Shown here: positions 1 to 7,489 of the stretch, one piece after another
Layout: each line of letters starts with the position of its first letter
Position numbering within the stretch: position 1 is the first letter of the stretch
Origin: Bacteroidaceae bacterium
Lineage (GTDB): Bacteria > Bacteroidota > Bacteroidia > Bacteroidales > Bacteroidaceae
Direction: 5' to 3'
Length of the DNA: 30,795 bases
Assembly: GCA_900770655.1 (NCBI GenBank)
Contig: CAAGLA010000013.1
Span: forward strand, 1-30,795
Notes under the pieces: generated by a model
The model's input: the letters and a program-made list of their open reading frames with translations, nothing else
The model's database searches: none
Told to the model about the DNA's origin: nothing
Position numbers and translations under genes: made by a program

Positions 1-245
1 CAGAGTGTCTAACTAGCAGTCAAACAATCCTCGCACTATTTCCAAAAACCAACAAGGTTTAAGCTGTGAAATTCAACGGTGCCGGTTTCTCTTTTGGAAT
101 TACCTTTGCTATACAACAGCCAAGATGAATATCCGTCACCGATAAAGGGTGCGGGTAAGCGAGTGCAATAATTTTGCATTGTACTCATAAAAATCCACAC
201 CTTTTTGCTACTGTGCCCATAGAGCCATAGTGGGGCAGTGAGCAA
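1..245. other. Unassigned sequence at left edge
   Basis: I see no convincing gene here. A minus-strand reading frame of 69 codons (36-245) exists, but its only start is a TTG close to the tRNA terminator, it has no recognisable domain and no signal peptide. It could be a remnant of a longer protein-coding gene, since it is rich in Trp, Tyr and Gly like some Bacteroidetes surface proteins, but I cannot support that. Confidence 0.3.
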
Positions 246-249
246 TAAA

Positions 250-277
250 AAAACGGTGAAATTTCTTTCACCGTTTT
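250..277 (-). terminator. Rho-independent terminator of tRNA-Lys
   Basis: A perfect 12-bp inverted repeat (AAAACGGTGAAA and its complement) encloses a 4-nt loop and runs into a T tract on the minus strand. It begins 2 nt past the tRNA 3' end, so it probably ends the tRNA transcript. Confidence 0.85.
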
Positions 278-278
278 G

Positions 279-351
279 TACGCCGTCAGGGACTCGAACC
301 CTGGACCCATTGATTAAGAGTCAATTGCTCTACCAACTGAGCTAACAGCGC
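279..351 (-). tRNA. tRNA-Lys (anticodon CUU)
   Basis: The minus strand folds into a 73-nt cloverleaf. The acceptor stem is GCGCTGT with ACGGCGT and has two G-U pairs. The D arm contains AGCTCAGTTGGTAGAGC. The anticodon stem ATTGA/TCAAT carries the loop CTCTTAA, which gives anticodon CTT. The T arm has GGTTCGAGTCC. The CCA is not encoded directly after the discriminator A. The promoter lies just upstream and the terminator just downstream, so it appears to be a single-gene transcript. Confidence 0.95.
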
Positions 352-368
352 ATTGCCTTAATGCGTTG

Positions 369-399
369 CAAAGGTACTACTTTATTTTTACTCTGCAAA
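369..399 (-). promoter_or_regulatory. Bacteroidetes-type promoter for tRNA-Lys
   Basis: The minus strand has TACCTTTG (369-376), an exact match to the Bacteroidetes -7 box TAnnTTTG. A TTTG (396-399) lies 19 nt upstream, as expected for the -33 box. The tRNA starts 17 nt further on. Confidence 0.75.
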
Positions 400-505
400 T
401 CTTTTGGGATGTTTTTTTTGGCTTTTTTTGCTAAACGGCAACAATTCGTTGAGTATTAACGAATAACAAATTGCTCTTTTTTGTTCGATTCTATTGCTTA
501 ATTCT

Positions 506-916
506 TTACCAGAACCATCCTTTTTTCTTTTTTGGCTTTTCCTGCTCTTTTGGGGCGTAAATATCTTTCCAGCTCTTCTTTTCGTTAATCATTGTGTAGA
601 TATTTCCCCAGTTGGGTATTCCGCCGAGGTTCCTGTCGTCTATGAATATATCGGCATTGATTTTGCAGAATCCATCGTTCCCTTCAATAACCTCTTCGGG
701 GAAGTTCTTGTTTACTGCGTAGAATTCAACACCTCGTTCCTTACACCAGTTGACTGCCTCTTCGAGCAGTTTCCCTTTTCTGACTGTCCACAGGACAACT
801 TGGTGCTGCTCTTCTATGAGCTTGCGTATCGTTGTCGTTGCAAAGGGTATTTCGTTGCCTATCTGCGGGTATATATGCTCCACAATTGTTCCGTCAAAAT
901 CTACAGCGATAATCAT
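506..916 (-). CDS. Small HAD-superfamily hydrolase
   Basis: This is a 136-residue protein of the short HAD type common in Bacteroides (BT0820-like). The N-terminal motif I is VDFDGT, with the nucleophile Asp6 and the acid/base Asp8. A motif IV-like IDDRN sits near residue 93. The small size fits a cap-less phosphatase, and the substrate is not predictable. The C-terminal tail is Lys-rich and ends KKKKGWFW. It stands alone: about 100 bp separate its start from the lrgB stop. The ATG at 916 is preferred because motif I follows at once. Confidence 0.8.
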   Translation of the reverse strand: MIIAVDFDGTIVEHIYPQIGNEIPFATTTIRKLIEEQHQVVLWTVRKGKLLEEAVNWCKERGVEFYAVNKNFPEEVIEGNDGFCKINADIFIDDRNLGGIPNWGNIYTMINEKKSWKDIYAPKEQEKPKKKKGWFW

Positions 917-1018
917 AGTGCTTTATTATGTTTATTCGACTCTGCTAATATAGCGATAATTCTAAAATAACGGCAATATTTTGAAAGAATATTACACAGT
1001 CTCTTAAAAAACAATATT

Positions 1019-1711
1019 TTAGATTAGGTTTTTGAAGAGTATGGCTGCACCTACTGTCATTGCTCCTGCCACGGCCACGGAAAGGCTGCTCATTGCACCC
1101 TCTATCTTGCCTATCTCCATTGCCTTTGATGTGCCCATAACGTGTGTTGCCGTGCCTATAGCCACGCCTTTGGCAACAGGGTTCTTTATGCGGAATATCC
1201 GGCACATTACATCGCCCGCAATGTTCCCGAACAGCCCGGTTATTATAATTGATGTAACGGTTATTGATACATACCCTTCGAGTTCTGTTGAAAGTCCTAT
1301 ACCAATGGCTGTCGTGATGGATTTTGGAAGAAGTGTCACATATTCGGTATGGTTGAGCTTGAAGAGCAGGGCCATAATGAATATGGTAAATAGGCTGGTT
1401 GCCACACCAGCTGCAATACCTGTCATAATGGCTGTGAAATTCTGTTTCAGCAGGCGTGTCTGTTCGTAAAGAGGTATTGCCAGCGCTACGGTGGCAGGGG
1501 TGAGCAGGTAGCTGAGGTATTGCGCCCCGCTATAGTAGCTGCTGTAGTCTATGCCTGTTATGAGCAATGTTGTAATGGTTAGTGTTATTGACAGTAGCAA
1601 CGGGTTGAATATGAAGAGGTTGAATCTCTTTTTTATTTTTGTGCCTAAAATGTATGTTCCGACACTTAGTGCAAACCCAAAGAAAAGTGTATTGCCGAAA
1701 AATTCTTTCAT
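1019..1711 (-). CDS. lrgB: LrgB/CidB family membrane protein
   Basis: A 230-residue hydrophobic protein with about six to seven membrane segments. It carries the family landmarks LPKSITTAIG (about residues 127-136) and IGTATHVMGTSKA (about 184-196). LrgB partners LrgA in holin/antiholin-like systems, and plant and bacterial homologues move small organic acids such as glycolate or pyruvate. Its start overlaps the lrgA stop by 4 nt, so the two are probably translationally coupled. No LytSR-type regulator is in the window. Confidence 0.9.
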   Translation of the reverse strand: MKEFFGNTLFFGFALSVGTYILGTKIKKRFNLFIFNPLLLSITLTITTLLITGIDYSSYYSGAQYLSYLLTPATVALAIPLYEQTRLLKQNFTAIMTGIAAGVATSLFTIFIMALLFKLNHTEYVTLLPKSITTAIGIGLSTELEGYVSITVTSIIITGLFGNIAGDVMCRIFRIKNPVAKGVAIGTATHVMGTSKAMEIGKIEGAMSSLSVAVAGAMTVGAAILFKNLI

Positions 1712-2070
1712 CTTTTATTCTCCTTTCCTTTGTGTTTCATTATGAATTGTGTGACGTGCCCTGTTACTGCCACTACAAAGAGTGTCGACAGCAGTGATAT
1801 TACAATTATTGCCGTGAGGAAATTCTGCATAACTCCCCAAGATTCTATAAGCCCCACAGATGCCGGTATGAACATCATTGGCATTATGCTCACAAGGAAC
1901 ATTCCAACCTCTTTCACTGCCGATAGTTTTATTGTTCCCGTGCATAGGGCTGTGAATAGTATTGCCATACCGTATATGCTTGCCGGCACGGGGAGTGGAA
2001 CAATCCTGTTCAGCAGTTCGCCTATAAGTGATATTGCAATAATTATTTCGAACTGTACAATGTATTTCAT
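1708..2070 (-). CDS. lrgA: LrgA/CidA holin-like membrane protein
   Basis: A 120-residue protein with four predicted membrane segments, as is typical of LrgA/CidA. The motif PLPVPASIYGMAILF near residues 26-40 is characteristic (VPGSxxGM-like). I start it at the ATG at 2070 (MKYIVQF). An upstream TTG at 2103 would add 11 polar residues that the family lacks. It lies first in a two-gene unit with lrgB. Members act as holin/antiholin partners or as transport helpers; which applies here is unknown. Confidence 0.88.
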   Translation of the reverse strand: MKYIVQFEIIIAISLIGELLNRIVPLPVPASIYGMAILFTALCTGTIKLSAVKEVGMFLVSIMPMMFIPASVGLIESWGVMQNFLTAIIVISLLSTLFVVAVTGHVTQFIMKHKGKENKR

Positions 2071-2100
2071 AGCGTCTTGGGTTTGTAGCCTTTTACGCTG

Positions 2101-2170
2101 CAAAATTACAACAAAAATCGGTATTAGGCTGCCGTGGTACAGGAACTTTATCTTTTACACTGCAAATATA
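2101..2170 (-). promoter_or_regulatory. Candidate promoters for lrgAB
   Basis: Two exact TAnnTTTG boxes are present on the minus strand upstream of lrgA: TATATTTG at 2163-2170 and TAATTTTG at 2101-2108. Neither has a clear -33 TTTG at the right spacing, so the assignment is tentative. Confidence 0.4.
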
Positions 2171-2174
2171 TTAT

Positions 2175-2699
2175 TTAGAAATGGTAGTGGAAAGTGAAAT
2201 TAAGTTCATTGTATAGCCTTAAACCCAGTCCCGGAGTGTTATCTTCGGTTATCGCTTTTCGGTCGCAGTGCCTGTAGCCTATGAACCCAATGTGGGCTGT
2301 TATACAGAAATGCTTGTTTATTGTGTAGCTTATTCCCGGCTTTACTCCAATGCCTATGCTGTTGCCGTGCCCGTTATTGCGGGTGTCGGTGTAGCTGTAT
2401 TCAATTATTCCGTCCCATAACAGGTCGAGTTCGTTGAGTGAGTAGAGATAGTGCCTTATGTAAGGGGCTACCGAGTAGACATCGCTTCTCGTCTCTTTTT
2501 CCTTGTTGTGCCGGTAGCCAAGAGAAACGCCAAACGCGAATCGTTTGCTTGCCCTGTAGCCTATTTCCGGGGTAAAGGCTATTGTCGTGCGGTTATCCTT
2601 GTCGTTGTACCAGAAGGTCATTCCTCCGCCTGCATAGCCTTGTGCATAGGTCGTTATGGTGAATATTGCCAATGCCATAGATGTTATAATCTTCTTCAT
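2175..2699 (-). CDS. Outer-membrane beta-barrel protein
   Basis: A 174-residue protein starting with a Sec signal peptide (MKKIITSMALAIFTITTYAQ, cleavage after the Ala-Gln region). The mature part is built of alternating amphipathic stretches such as RFAFGVSLGYRH and YSVAPYIRHYLY, and it ends in an aromatic residue (HYHF), as expected of a Bacteroidetes outer-membrane barrel of about eight strands. It resembles the OmpW/OMP_b-brl group. Its function is unknown. It is separated from lrgA by about 100 bp and from the next gene by a palindromic terminator. Confidence 0.8.
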   Translation of the reverse strand: MKKIITSMALAIFTITTYAQGYAGGGMTFWYNDKDNRTTIAFTPEIGYRASKRFAFGVSLGYRHNKEKETRSDVYSVAPYIRHYLYSLNELDLLWDGIIEYSYTDTRNNGHGNSIGIGVKPGISYTINKHFCITAHIGFIGYRHCDRKAITEDNTPGLGLRLYNELNFTFHYHF

Positions 2700-2761
2700 A
2701 CCTTTCTCTTTTTTATTATAACATTGTGTAGGGGGAATTTGCTACGGATTTTAATAAAAAT

Positions 2762-2789
2762 TTAAGCGGCAGCTGCAGCTGCCGCTTAA
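2762..2789 (-). terminator. Palindromic terminator
   Basis: A perfect 28-bp palindrome (half TTAAGCGGCAGCTG) is followed on the minus strand by AAATTTTTATT. It lies 60 bp past the stop of the membrane protein gene ending at 2849. Confidence 0.7.
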
Positions 2790-2848
2790 GAAGCTATAAA
2801 AAGTTCAGGGAGATTAATTTAAGTAACTCCTAAACTCCATAAATCGAT

Positions 2849-3334
2849 TTATTGTATCTGTTTTTTGCAGACAATTGTTTCGGTTATTGGCTCGTATGCG
2901 TAGGGAACGAAGTTGTATACCCTGTAAATTGCAATGCTGTTGCTTGGGGTGGTGGATAGCTCAACCTTTATTGGCAAATTGGTGTCGTTTTTTTCGTACA
3001 CAATAACTTCGTTGAACTTCTCTTTTTCCAATAGAGCAAGCACCTTCTCTCTTTCGCGCGACTCAAAGAAAATCTTGTATTCCTTAAGCTCCTCACTTGT
3101 GGGTACATATACCATATATCCCTTTCTTGTTACAAAGTTTGTAACAGCTATTATACCTAATGTGAACGACAGCAGTATTGCCGGCATCTTCATATCGCTT
3201 GTCTCGTCTAAAAAGGTTGCTGCCACAGCAGCTGCTATAGCTGCAAGAAGAATTGCAATAGCTGTAACGGGGCTTTTCTTCTTTACTGTAATGTTGTTGC
3301 TCTCGAGTATCTGTTTTTCTATTTCTGTATTCAT
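2849..3334 (-). CDS. Two-TM membrane protein, unknown
   Basis: A 161-residue protein I do not recognise. Residues 1-20 are charged, then two hydrophobic segments follow (about 22-42 and 50-68, the first very Ala-rich). The C-terminal half is a soluble alpha/beta region with KIFFESREREKVLALLEKEKF near residues 87-107. The topology suggests an N-in hairpin with a cytoplasmic C-terminal domain. No enzyme motif is visible. It is transcribed alone or as the tail of the preceding unit (about 110 bp gap). Confidence 0.65.
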   Translation of the reverse strand: MNTEIEKQILESNNITVKKKSPVTAIAILLAAIAAAVAATFLDETSDMKMPAILLSFTLGIIAVTNFVTRKGYMVYVPTSEELKEYKIFFESREREKVLALLEKEKFNEVIVYEKNDTNLPIKVELSTTPSNSIAIYRVYNFVPYAYEPITETIVCKKQIQ

Positions 3335-3445
3335 AATTCAGCGTTTTTTTAAGTTGATGATATATTGTATGACATAGCGGAGAACACAACTCCTTGTATT
3401 CTCTTTTTCTGTTTTGCGGGTGTTATATCCCGCTTGTCTGTACCG

Positions 3446-3829
3446 CTAAATTATGATGTGTCTTAAAGCGTATATGTAATATCCGCTTTTGTGTTGCGAT
3501 GTTGTTATGGCAATGCGCTGTTCCGGCTGTATGTGCCTTATTTTCTGTTGCTCCAGAAATGTGGCTATGGTGCAGCATTTTTCATTACCCTGTTGCAACT
3601 GTCTTTGTGCCGGCTGTTGATTGCGCGATATGTTTACTTTTGATGCTTGTGGCAGTTCGAACCTGCACTCCTGCAGTCTGTCGCTCAGCTTTATTAGATT
3701 TTCGCGCTGAATACTCTCTATAGACCCTATACCATTCTTGGCTGCAACGCTGCTGCAACAGTCGCTGCTACGGCCAAGCAGTATGGCCGAAAAGAGAATG
3801 GAAAGCAGTATGGTTGTTATGTGCCTCAT
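3446..3829 (-). CDS. Small exported protein, unknown
   Basis: A 127-residue product if the ATG at 3829 is used. That start gives a clear signal sequence (MRHITTILLSILFSAILLG), and the longer frame upstream would bury it. The mature part is Gln/Cys-rich and ends in SGYYIYALRHIII, a pattern I associate with small periplasmic Bacteroidetes proteins, without a known function. It begins 22 bp after the permease stop, so it may be the last gene of the lpx-miaA-azgA run. Confidence 0.55.
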   Translation of the reverse strand: MRHITTILLSILFSAILLGRSSDCCSSVAAKNGIGSIESIQRENLIKLSDRLQECRFELPQASKVNISRNQQPAQRQLQQGNEKCCTIATFLEQQKIRHIQPEQRIAITTSQHKSGYYIYALRHIII

Positions 3830-3851
3830 TTGACGGGTCGGGAGTTTTTGT

Positions 3852-5150
3852 TTATAGGAATATGTATTTGAGTATGAACAGTAGAGCAAGAATATACATT
3901 GTTATCGTAAGTTTCTTGAACTTACCGCATAAGATATTCATTGCTACGTAGCTTATCATTCCCAGCAGTATTCCGTGCGAAATTGAATAGGTCAACGGCA
4001 TCATTATTATACATATAAATGCCGGTATAGATTCTGTAAAGTCGTTGAACGGTATATTCTTTATAGGTTCTATCATCATAATACCCACAAGAATAAGCAC
4101 CGGAGCTGTTGCCGACGAAGGTATTGAGAGGAACAGAGGAGAGAAGAAGAGTGTTACGGCGAAACAGCAGCCTACAGCAAATGCAGTAAGTCCCGAACGT
4201 CCGCCTTGGTCTACACCTGCAGCGCTCTCCACGTATGTGGTTGTTGTTGATGTGCCAAGCATAGCTCCTGCTGTGGTGGCAATGGAGTCGGCCATAAAAG
4301 CCGGTGTCATTCTCTCTACATTTCCCCTCTTGTCTACAAGGTTTGCCTTTGTACAAACGCCAATGAGTGTTCCTATAGTGTCGAAAAGGTCAATGAAAAG
4401 GAATGTGAAGACAACTACAAACATATCGAGCGTAAATATATTTTCCCACTCGAATTGGCAGAATATGGGTGCTATGGATTCGGGCATTGAAACAAGCCCT
4501 TTGAAGTTTGTAACCCCCATAGGGATGCCAATGGCTGTTGTAAGCAGAATGCCTATGAGCAGTGCTCCCTTAACATTCTTGGCATAAAAGAAACCTGTAA
4601 TGAAAATACCTATTATAGTAAGCAGTGCCACATCTTCTGTAATCTCTCCAAGTTCAACGAGTGTGTCTGGGTTTGCTAGGACTAGACCGCCTTTCTGCAA
4701 GCCGACAAAGGCTATGAAGAGGCCTATGCCACAACCTATGGCATATCTGAGATTTGCCGGTATTGCGTTTACTATTGCTGTGCGCAGGTTTGTCAACGTG
4801 AGCAGAATGAATATAAGACCTTCTATAAAAACGGCTGTGAGCGCAAACTGCCAAGAGTAGCCCATACTGTTGCATACCGTAAATACAAAGAAGGCGTTTA
4901 ATCCCATACCGGGTGCAAGACCGAATGGCAACTTGCCTATGAATGCCATAGCAAGGCAACCTATTATTGCCGCAAGGGCTGTTGCCGTAAAAACTGCGCC
5001 ACCGGGCATTGTGCCCTCTTTCAGTGCACTGAATATATCGGGGTTCACGGCAAGAATATAGGACATTGTGAGGAATGTTGTTATTCCTGCAAGAATTTCT
5101 GTCCTGATAGTGCTTTTTGCGGAATCGAAACCAAATAATTTCTTTAACAT
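3852..5150 (-). CDS. NCS2/AzgA-type purine permease
   Basis: A 432-residue polytopic protein of the AzgA branch of NCS2 (COG2252), predicted to import adenine, guanine or hypoxanthine with protons across the inner membrane. Family features are the N-terminal GITTFLTMSYILAVNP, the GLAPGMGLNAFFVFTV segment near residues 80-95, and the LFIDLFDTIGTLIGV segment in the second half. I start it at the ATG at 5150: the longer frame adds 38 Arg/Lys-rich residues that are really the other frame of miaA. The start overlaps the miaA stop by 7 nt, so it is probably coupled to it. Confidence 0.9.
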   Translation of the reverse strand: MLKKLFGFDSAKSTIRTEILAGITTFLTMSYILAVNPDIFSALKEGTMPGGAVFTATALAAIIGCLAMAFIGKLPFGLAPGMGLNAFFVFTVCNSMGYSWQFALTAVFIEGLIFILLTLTNLRTAIVNAIPANLRYAIGCGIGLFIAFVGLQKGGLVLANPDTLVELGEITEDVALLTIIGIFITGFFYAKNVKGALLIGILLTTAIGIPMGVTNFKGLVSMPESIAPIFCQFEWENIFTLDMFVVVFTFLFIDLFDTIGTLIGVCTKANLVDKRGNVERMTPAFMADSIATTAGAMLGTSTTTTYVESAAGVDQGGRSGLTAFAVGCCFAVTLFFSPLFLSIPSSATAPVLILVGIMMIEPIKNIPFNDFTESIPAFICIIMMPLTYSISHGILLGMISYVAMNILCGKFKKLTITMYILALLFILKYIFL

Positions 5151-6079
5151 ATTGTTTTGTTGCGCTGTCGCTGTTTTGTCCTTGTCCGGCTCTCTATGTG
5201 TTCTATTATCTTTTCTGTTTCGCTTGGGTGGAACCACGTTATCTCTTCGTCCTTGCGGTACCAAGTAACCTGCTTGCGCGAGTATATGCGCGTGTTCTGT
5301 TTAATCTTTTCTATGGCAAAGTCGAGTTCCCATTCTCCGCTGAGGAACTTGAATATCTCTTTGTAGCCTACGGTGTTCAGCGAATTGTGTTCTTTCAGGT
5401 GGTAGAATCTTTTGGCCTCTTCAATAAGGCCTTGCCGAATCATTGCATCAACTCTTTTGTTTATGCGTTCATAGAGTTCTTCCCTTTCGCGCTTAAGCCC
5501 AATCTTTACTATATTGAACGGCCGCTGTTTCTTCTGCTGTGTGCGGAAACTGCTGTAGGGCTTGCCTGTCATATAGCAAATCTCGAGTGCGTGCATAACA
5601 CGCTTCGGGTTTTTTATATCGGCTGTGGAGTAGTACTCCGGGTCCAGTAACCGCAACTCTGCCGCAAGTTGCTCGAGCCCATCTTTTTCATACCTTTCCA
5701 AAACCACGCGGCGTGTCTCGTCGTCTACTGTAGGAATATCGTCTATTCCTTTGCATACAGCGTCTATATACATCATAGAACCGCCCGATAGCAACATTGT
5801 CGGGTGGTTCTTGAATTCCTCTTCGAGCAGATTCATTACCTCTTTCTCGTAGCGTGCGGCACTGTAGTAGTCACCGGGCGTCAGTTGCCCTACAAAGTAG
5901 TGCTTGTGGCGTGCAAGTTCTTCGGCCGAAGGCATAGCAGTGCCAATCTCCAAGCCTTTGTACATCTGCCGCGAGTCGGCCGAAATTACAGGGCACCCGA
6001 AATGGGCGGCTATGGCGAGACTTGTCTCTGTCTTGCCCACAGCTGTGGGGCCTATAAGTACTACGAGCGTCTTCTTCAT
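5144..6079 (-). CDS. miaA: tRNA dimethylallyltransferase MiaA
   Basis: This enzyme adds a dimethylallyl group to N6 of A37 in tRNAs that read UNN codons. The 311-residue length is normal. The P-loop GPTAVGKT is at residues 10-17, followed by SADSRQMYKGLEIGTA (about 34-49), the LSGGSMMYIDAVCKG segment, and QNTRIYSRKQVTWYR near residues 271-285. It lies 22 bp downstream of the pRiA4b-like gene and overlaps the start of the purine permease. Confidence 0.96.
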   Translation of the reverse strand: MKKTLVVLIGPTAVGKTETSLAIAAHFGCPVISADSRQMYKGLEIGTAMPSAEELARHKHYFVGQLTPGDYYSAARYEKEVMNLLEEEFKNHPTMLLSGGSMMYIDAVCKGIDDIPTVDDETRRVVLERYEKDGLEQLAAELRLLDPEYYSTADIKNPKRVMHALEICYMTGKPYSSFRTQQKKQRPFNIVKIGLKREREELYERINKRVDAMIRQGLIEEAKRFYHLKEHNSLNTVGYKEIFKFLSGEWELDFAIEKIKQNTRIYSRKQVTWYRKDEEITWFHPSETEKIIEHIESRTRTKQRQRNKTIC

Positions 6080-6101
6080 CTCCTTTTTGTTGTGGAGATA
6101 A

Positions 6102-6668
6102 TCAATAGAGGTCGTCTATGGAGCTCATATCGGCTATGCCCTCTATGTCGTAGCCTTCGGGGTCGAGGTCGTCGTCGTTGTAGCCGTCGCTGCCATAGAA
6201 ATCATCGCCGAACTCCTCGTCGTTTGCCACTACCGGGTTCTTGCTCATAAGCTCGTCGAAATTCAGCGTTTGTGCGGGAGCCTCGCCTACACTCTTGGTA
6301 CAGGTGGCCGTGTCGACATCCTTGCCGAACTCTATCTTGCAGAGCTCTATGTAGAATACTCTATCACCCAGTGGGTCGAACACGTACATCAGTTTCTGCT
6401 TTTCTTCCTCTACAAGGTCGCCTATAACGGTCTCGTCCATTGTATAGCTGTCCTCTTCCGACATTCTTCCCATATCTTCTCTTGTAATCTCAACCTCTTT
6501 TATCCAGCGGTCTGTGCAGATAAAGAACGAAGTCATCTGGTCGTCGGGGTAGTTAACCGACTCAAGAATTGCTTTGTGCAAGTCGAAGAATGTAGCTTCG
6601 GAATCAATTTCTATATCTCTTCTGAAATCCTCTACTTCATCCGATAAGAGTCTGAATTTATATACCAT
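6102..6668 (-). CDS. pRiA4b ORF-3-like acidic protein
   Basis: A 188-residue protein of the plasmid pRiA4b ORF-3 / IS1096 passenger TnpR-like family. The N-terminal half carries the usual FRLLSDEVEDFRRDIEI...ATFFDLHKAIL pattern and the KLMYVFDPLGDRVFYIEL strand pair. The C-terminal 50 residues are strongly acidic (DDFYGSDGYNDDDLDPEG). Despite the family name there is no sign of a transposon here. The gene sits between lpxA (46 bp) and miaA (22 bp) and looks like a stable housekeeping neighbour. Its function is unknown. Confidence 0.8.
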   Translation of the reverse strand: MVYKFRLLSDEVEDFRRDIEIDSEATFFDLHKAILESVNYPDDQMTSFFICTDRWIKEVEITREDMGRMSEEDSYTMDETVIGDLVEEEKQKLMYVFDPLGDRVFYIELCKIEFGKDVDTATCTKSVGEAPAQTLNFDELMSKNPVVANDEEFGDDFYGSDGYNDDDLDPEGYDIEGIADMSSIDDLY

Positions 6669-6714
6669 AATAATATAATATTTTGGTTGTTTGTTCCTCT
6701 GTTTTGCCTGTGTT

Positions 6715-7485
6715 TTAGCCTATAATGCCTCTTTCGGCCTTTTTCTCTACAAAGTTGATTATGTTTTCAACTTCGGGTATTAAATTGCCACTCTCCTTAA
6801 TGCGGGCAATGGCTGTAGAGACTATAGTGCCGCTTTCGTAAATATGGCGGTATGCTTCGTGAATACCCTTTATGGTCTCGTTGCTGAAACCTCTGCGACG
6901 CAGACCAACAATGTTCAAACCGCTGTACTTTGCCGGTTCGCGGGCTACTATTATGTAGGGCGGTACATCTTTGTTTATGCGGCTGCCGCCTTGTATCATA
7001 ACGTGACCGCCTATGTGACCGAACTGGTGCACAAGAACGCAGGCGCTGAGTATAGCGAAATCTTCTATTTCAACCTCACCTGCAATCTTTGTAGAGTTGC
7101 CTATGATACAGTTGCTGCCAACAACGCTGTCGTGCCCTATGTGTGAGTTCTCCATAAAAAGGTTGTTGCTGCCGATGACAGTCTTTCCTCTCGATGCAGT
7201 ACCTCGGTTAAGAGTAACGTTTTCGCGAATGGTATTGTTGTCGCCTATCTCGAGTGTGGTATCTTCTCCAACAAATTTAAGGTCCTGAGGAATGCCTCCA
7301 ACGACTGCACCGTGGTGCACTCTGTTGTTATTGCCCATTCGTGTGCCTGAAAGAACCGATGCGTGTGCCATAATGTGACAGTTGTCGCCTATGACAACGT
7401 TGTCGTCTATGTATACGAATGGTTCAACCGTGCAGTTCTCGCCTAGTTTTGCTCCGGGGTGTATGTATGCTAACTGACTTATCAT
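6715..7485 (-). CDS. lpxA: UDP-GlcNAc acyltransferase LpxA
   Basis: This enzyme catalyses the first step of lipid A synthesis, transferring an R-3-hydroxyacyl chain from ACP to the 3-OH of UDP-GlcNAc in the cytoplasm. The 256 residues are mostly left-handed beta-helix hexapeptide repeats, and a helical C-terminal tail begins near residue 185. The catalytic His is His118 in SHIGHDS. HQFGHIGGH follows at 153-161. It starts 4 bp after the lpxC/fabZ stop. Confidence 0.96.
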   Translation of the reverse strand: MISQLAYIHPGAKLGENCTVEPFVYIDDNVVIGDNCHIMAHASVLSGTRMGNNNRVHHGAVVGGIPQDLKFVGEDTTLEIGDNNTIRENVTLNRGTASRGKTVIGSNNLFMENSHIGHDSVVGSNCIIGNSTKIAGEVEIEDFAILSACVLVHQFGHIGGHVMIQGGSRINKDVPPYIIVAREPAKYSGLNIVGLRRRGFSNETIKGIHEAYRHIYESGTIVSTAIARIKESGNLIPEVENIINFVEKKAERGIIG

Positions 7486-7489
7486 ATCT

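Noticed and set aside
36..245. 69-codon minus-strand frame at the left edge
   Set aside because: Only a TTG start near the tRNA terminator and no recognisable domain; kept as unassigned sequence.
6102..6668. Transposase or resolvase, from the IS1096 TnpR-like family name
   Set aside because: No catalytic motif, no terminal repeats, and a stable housekeeping neighbourhood.
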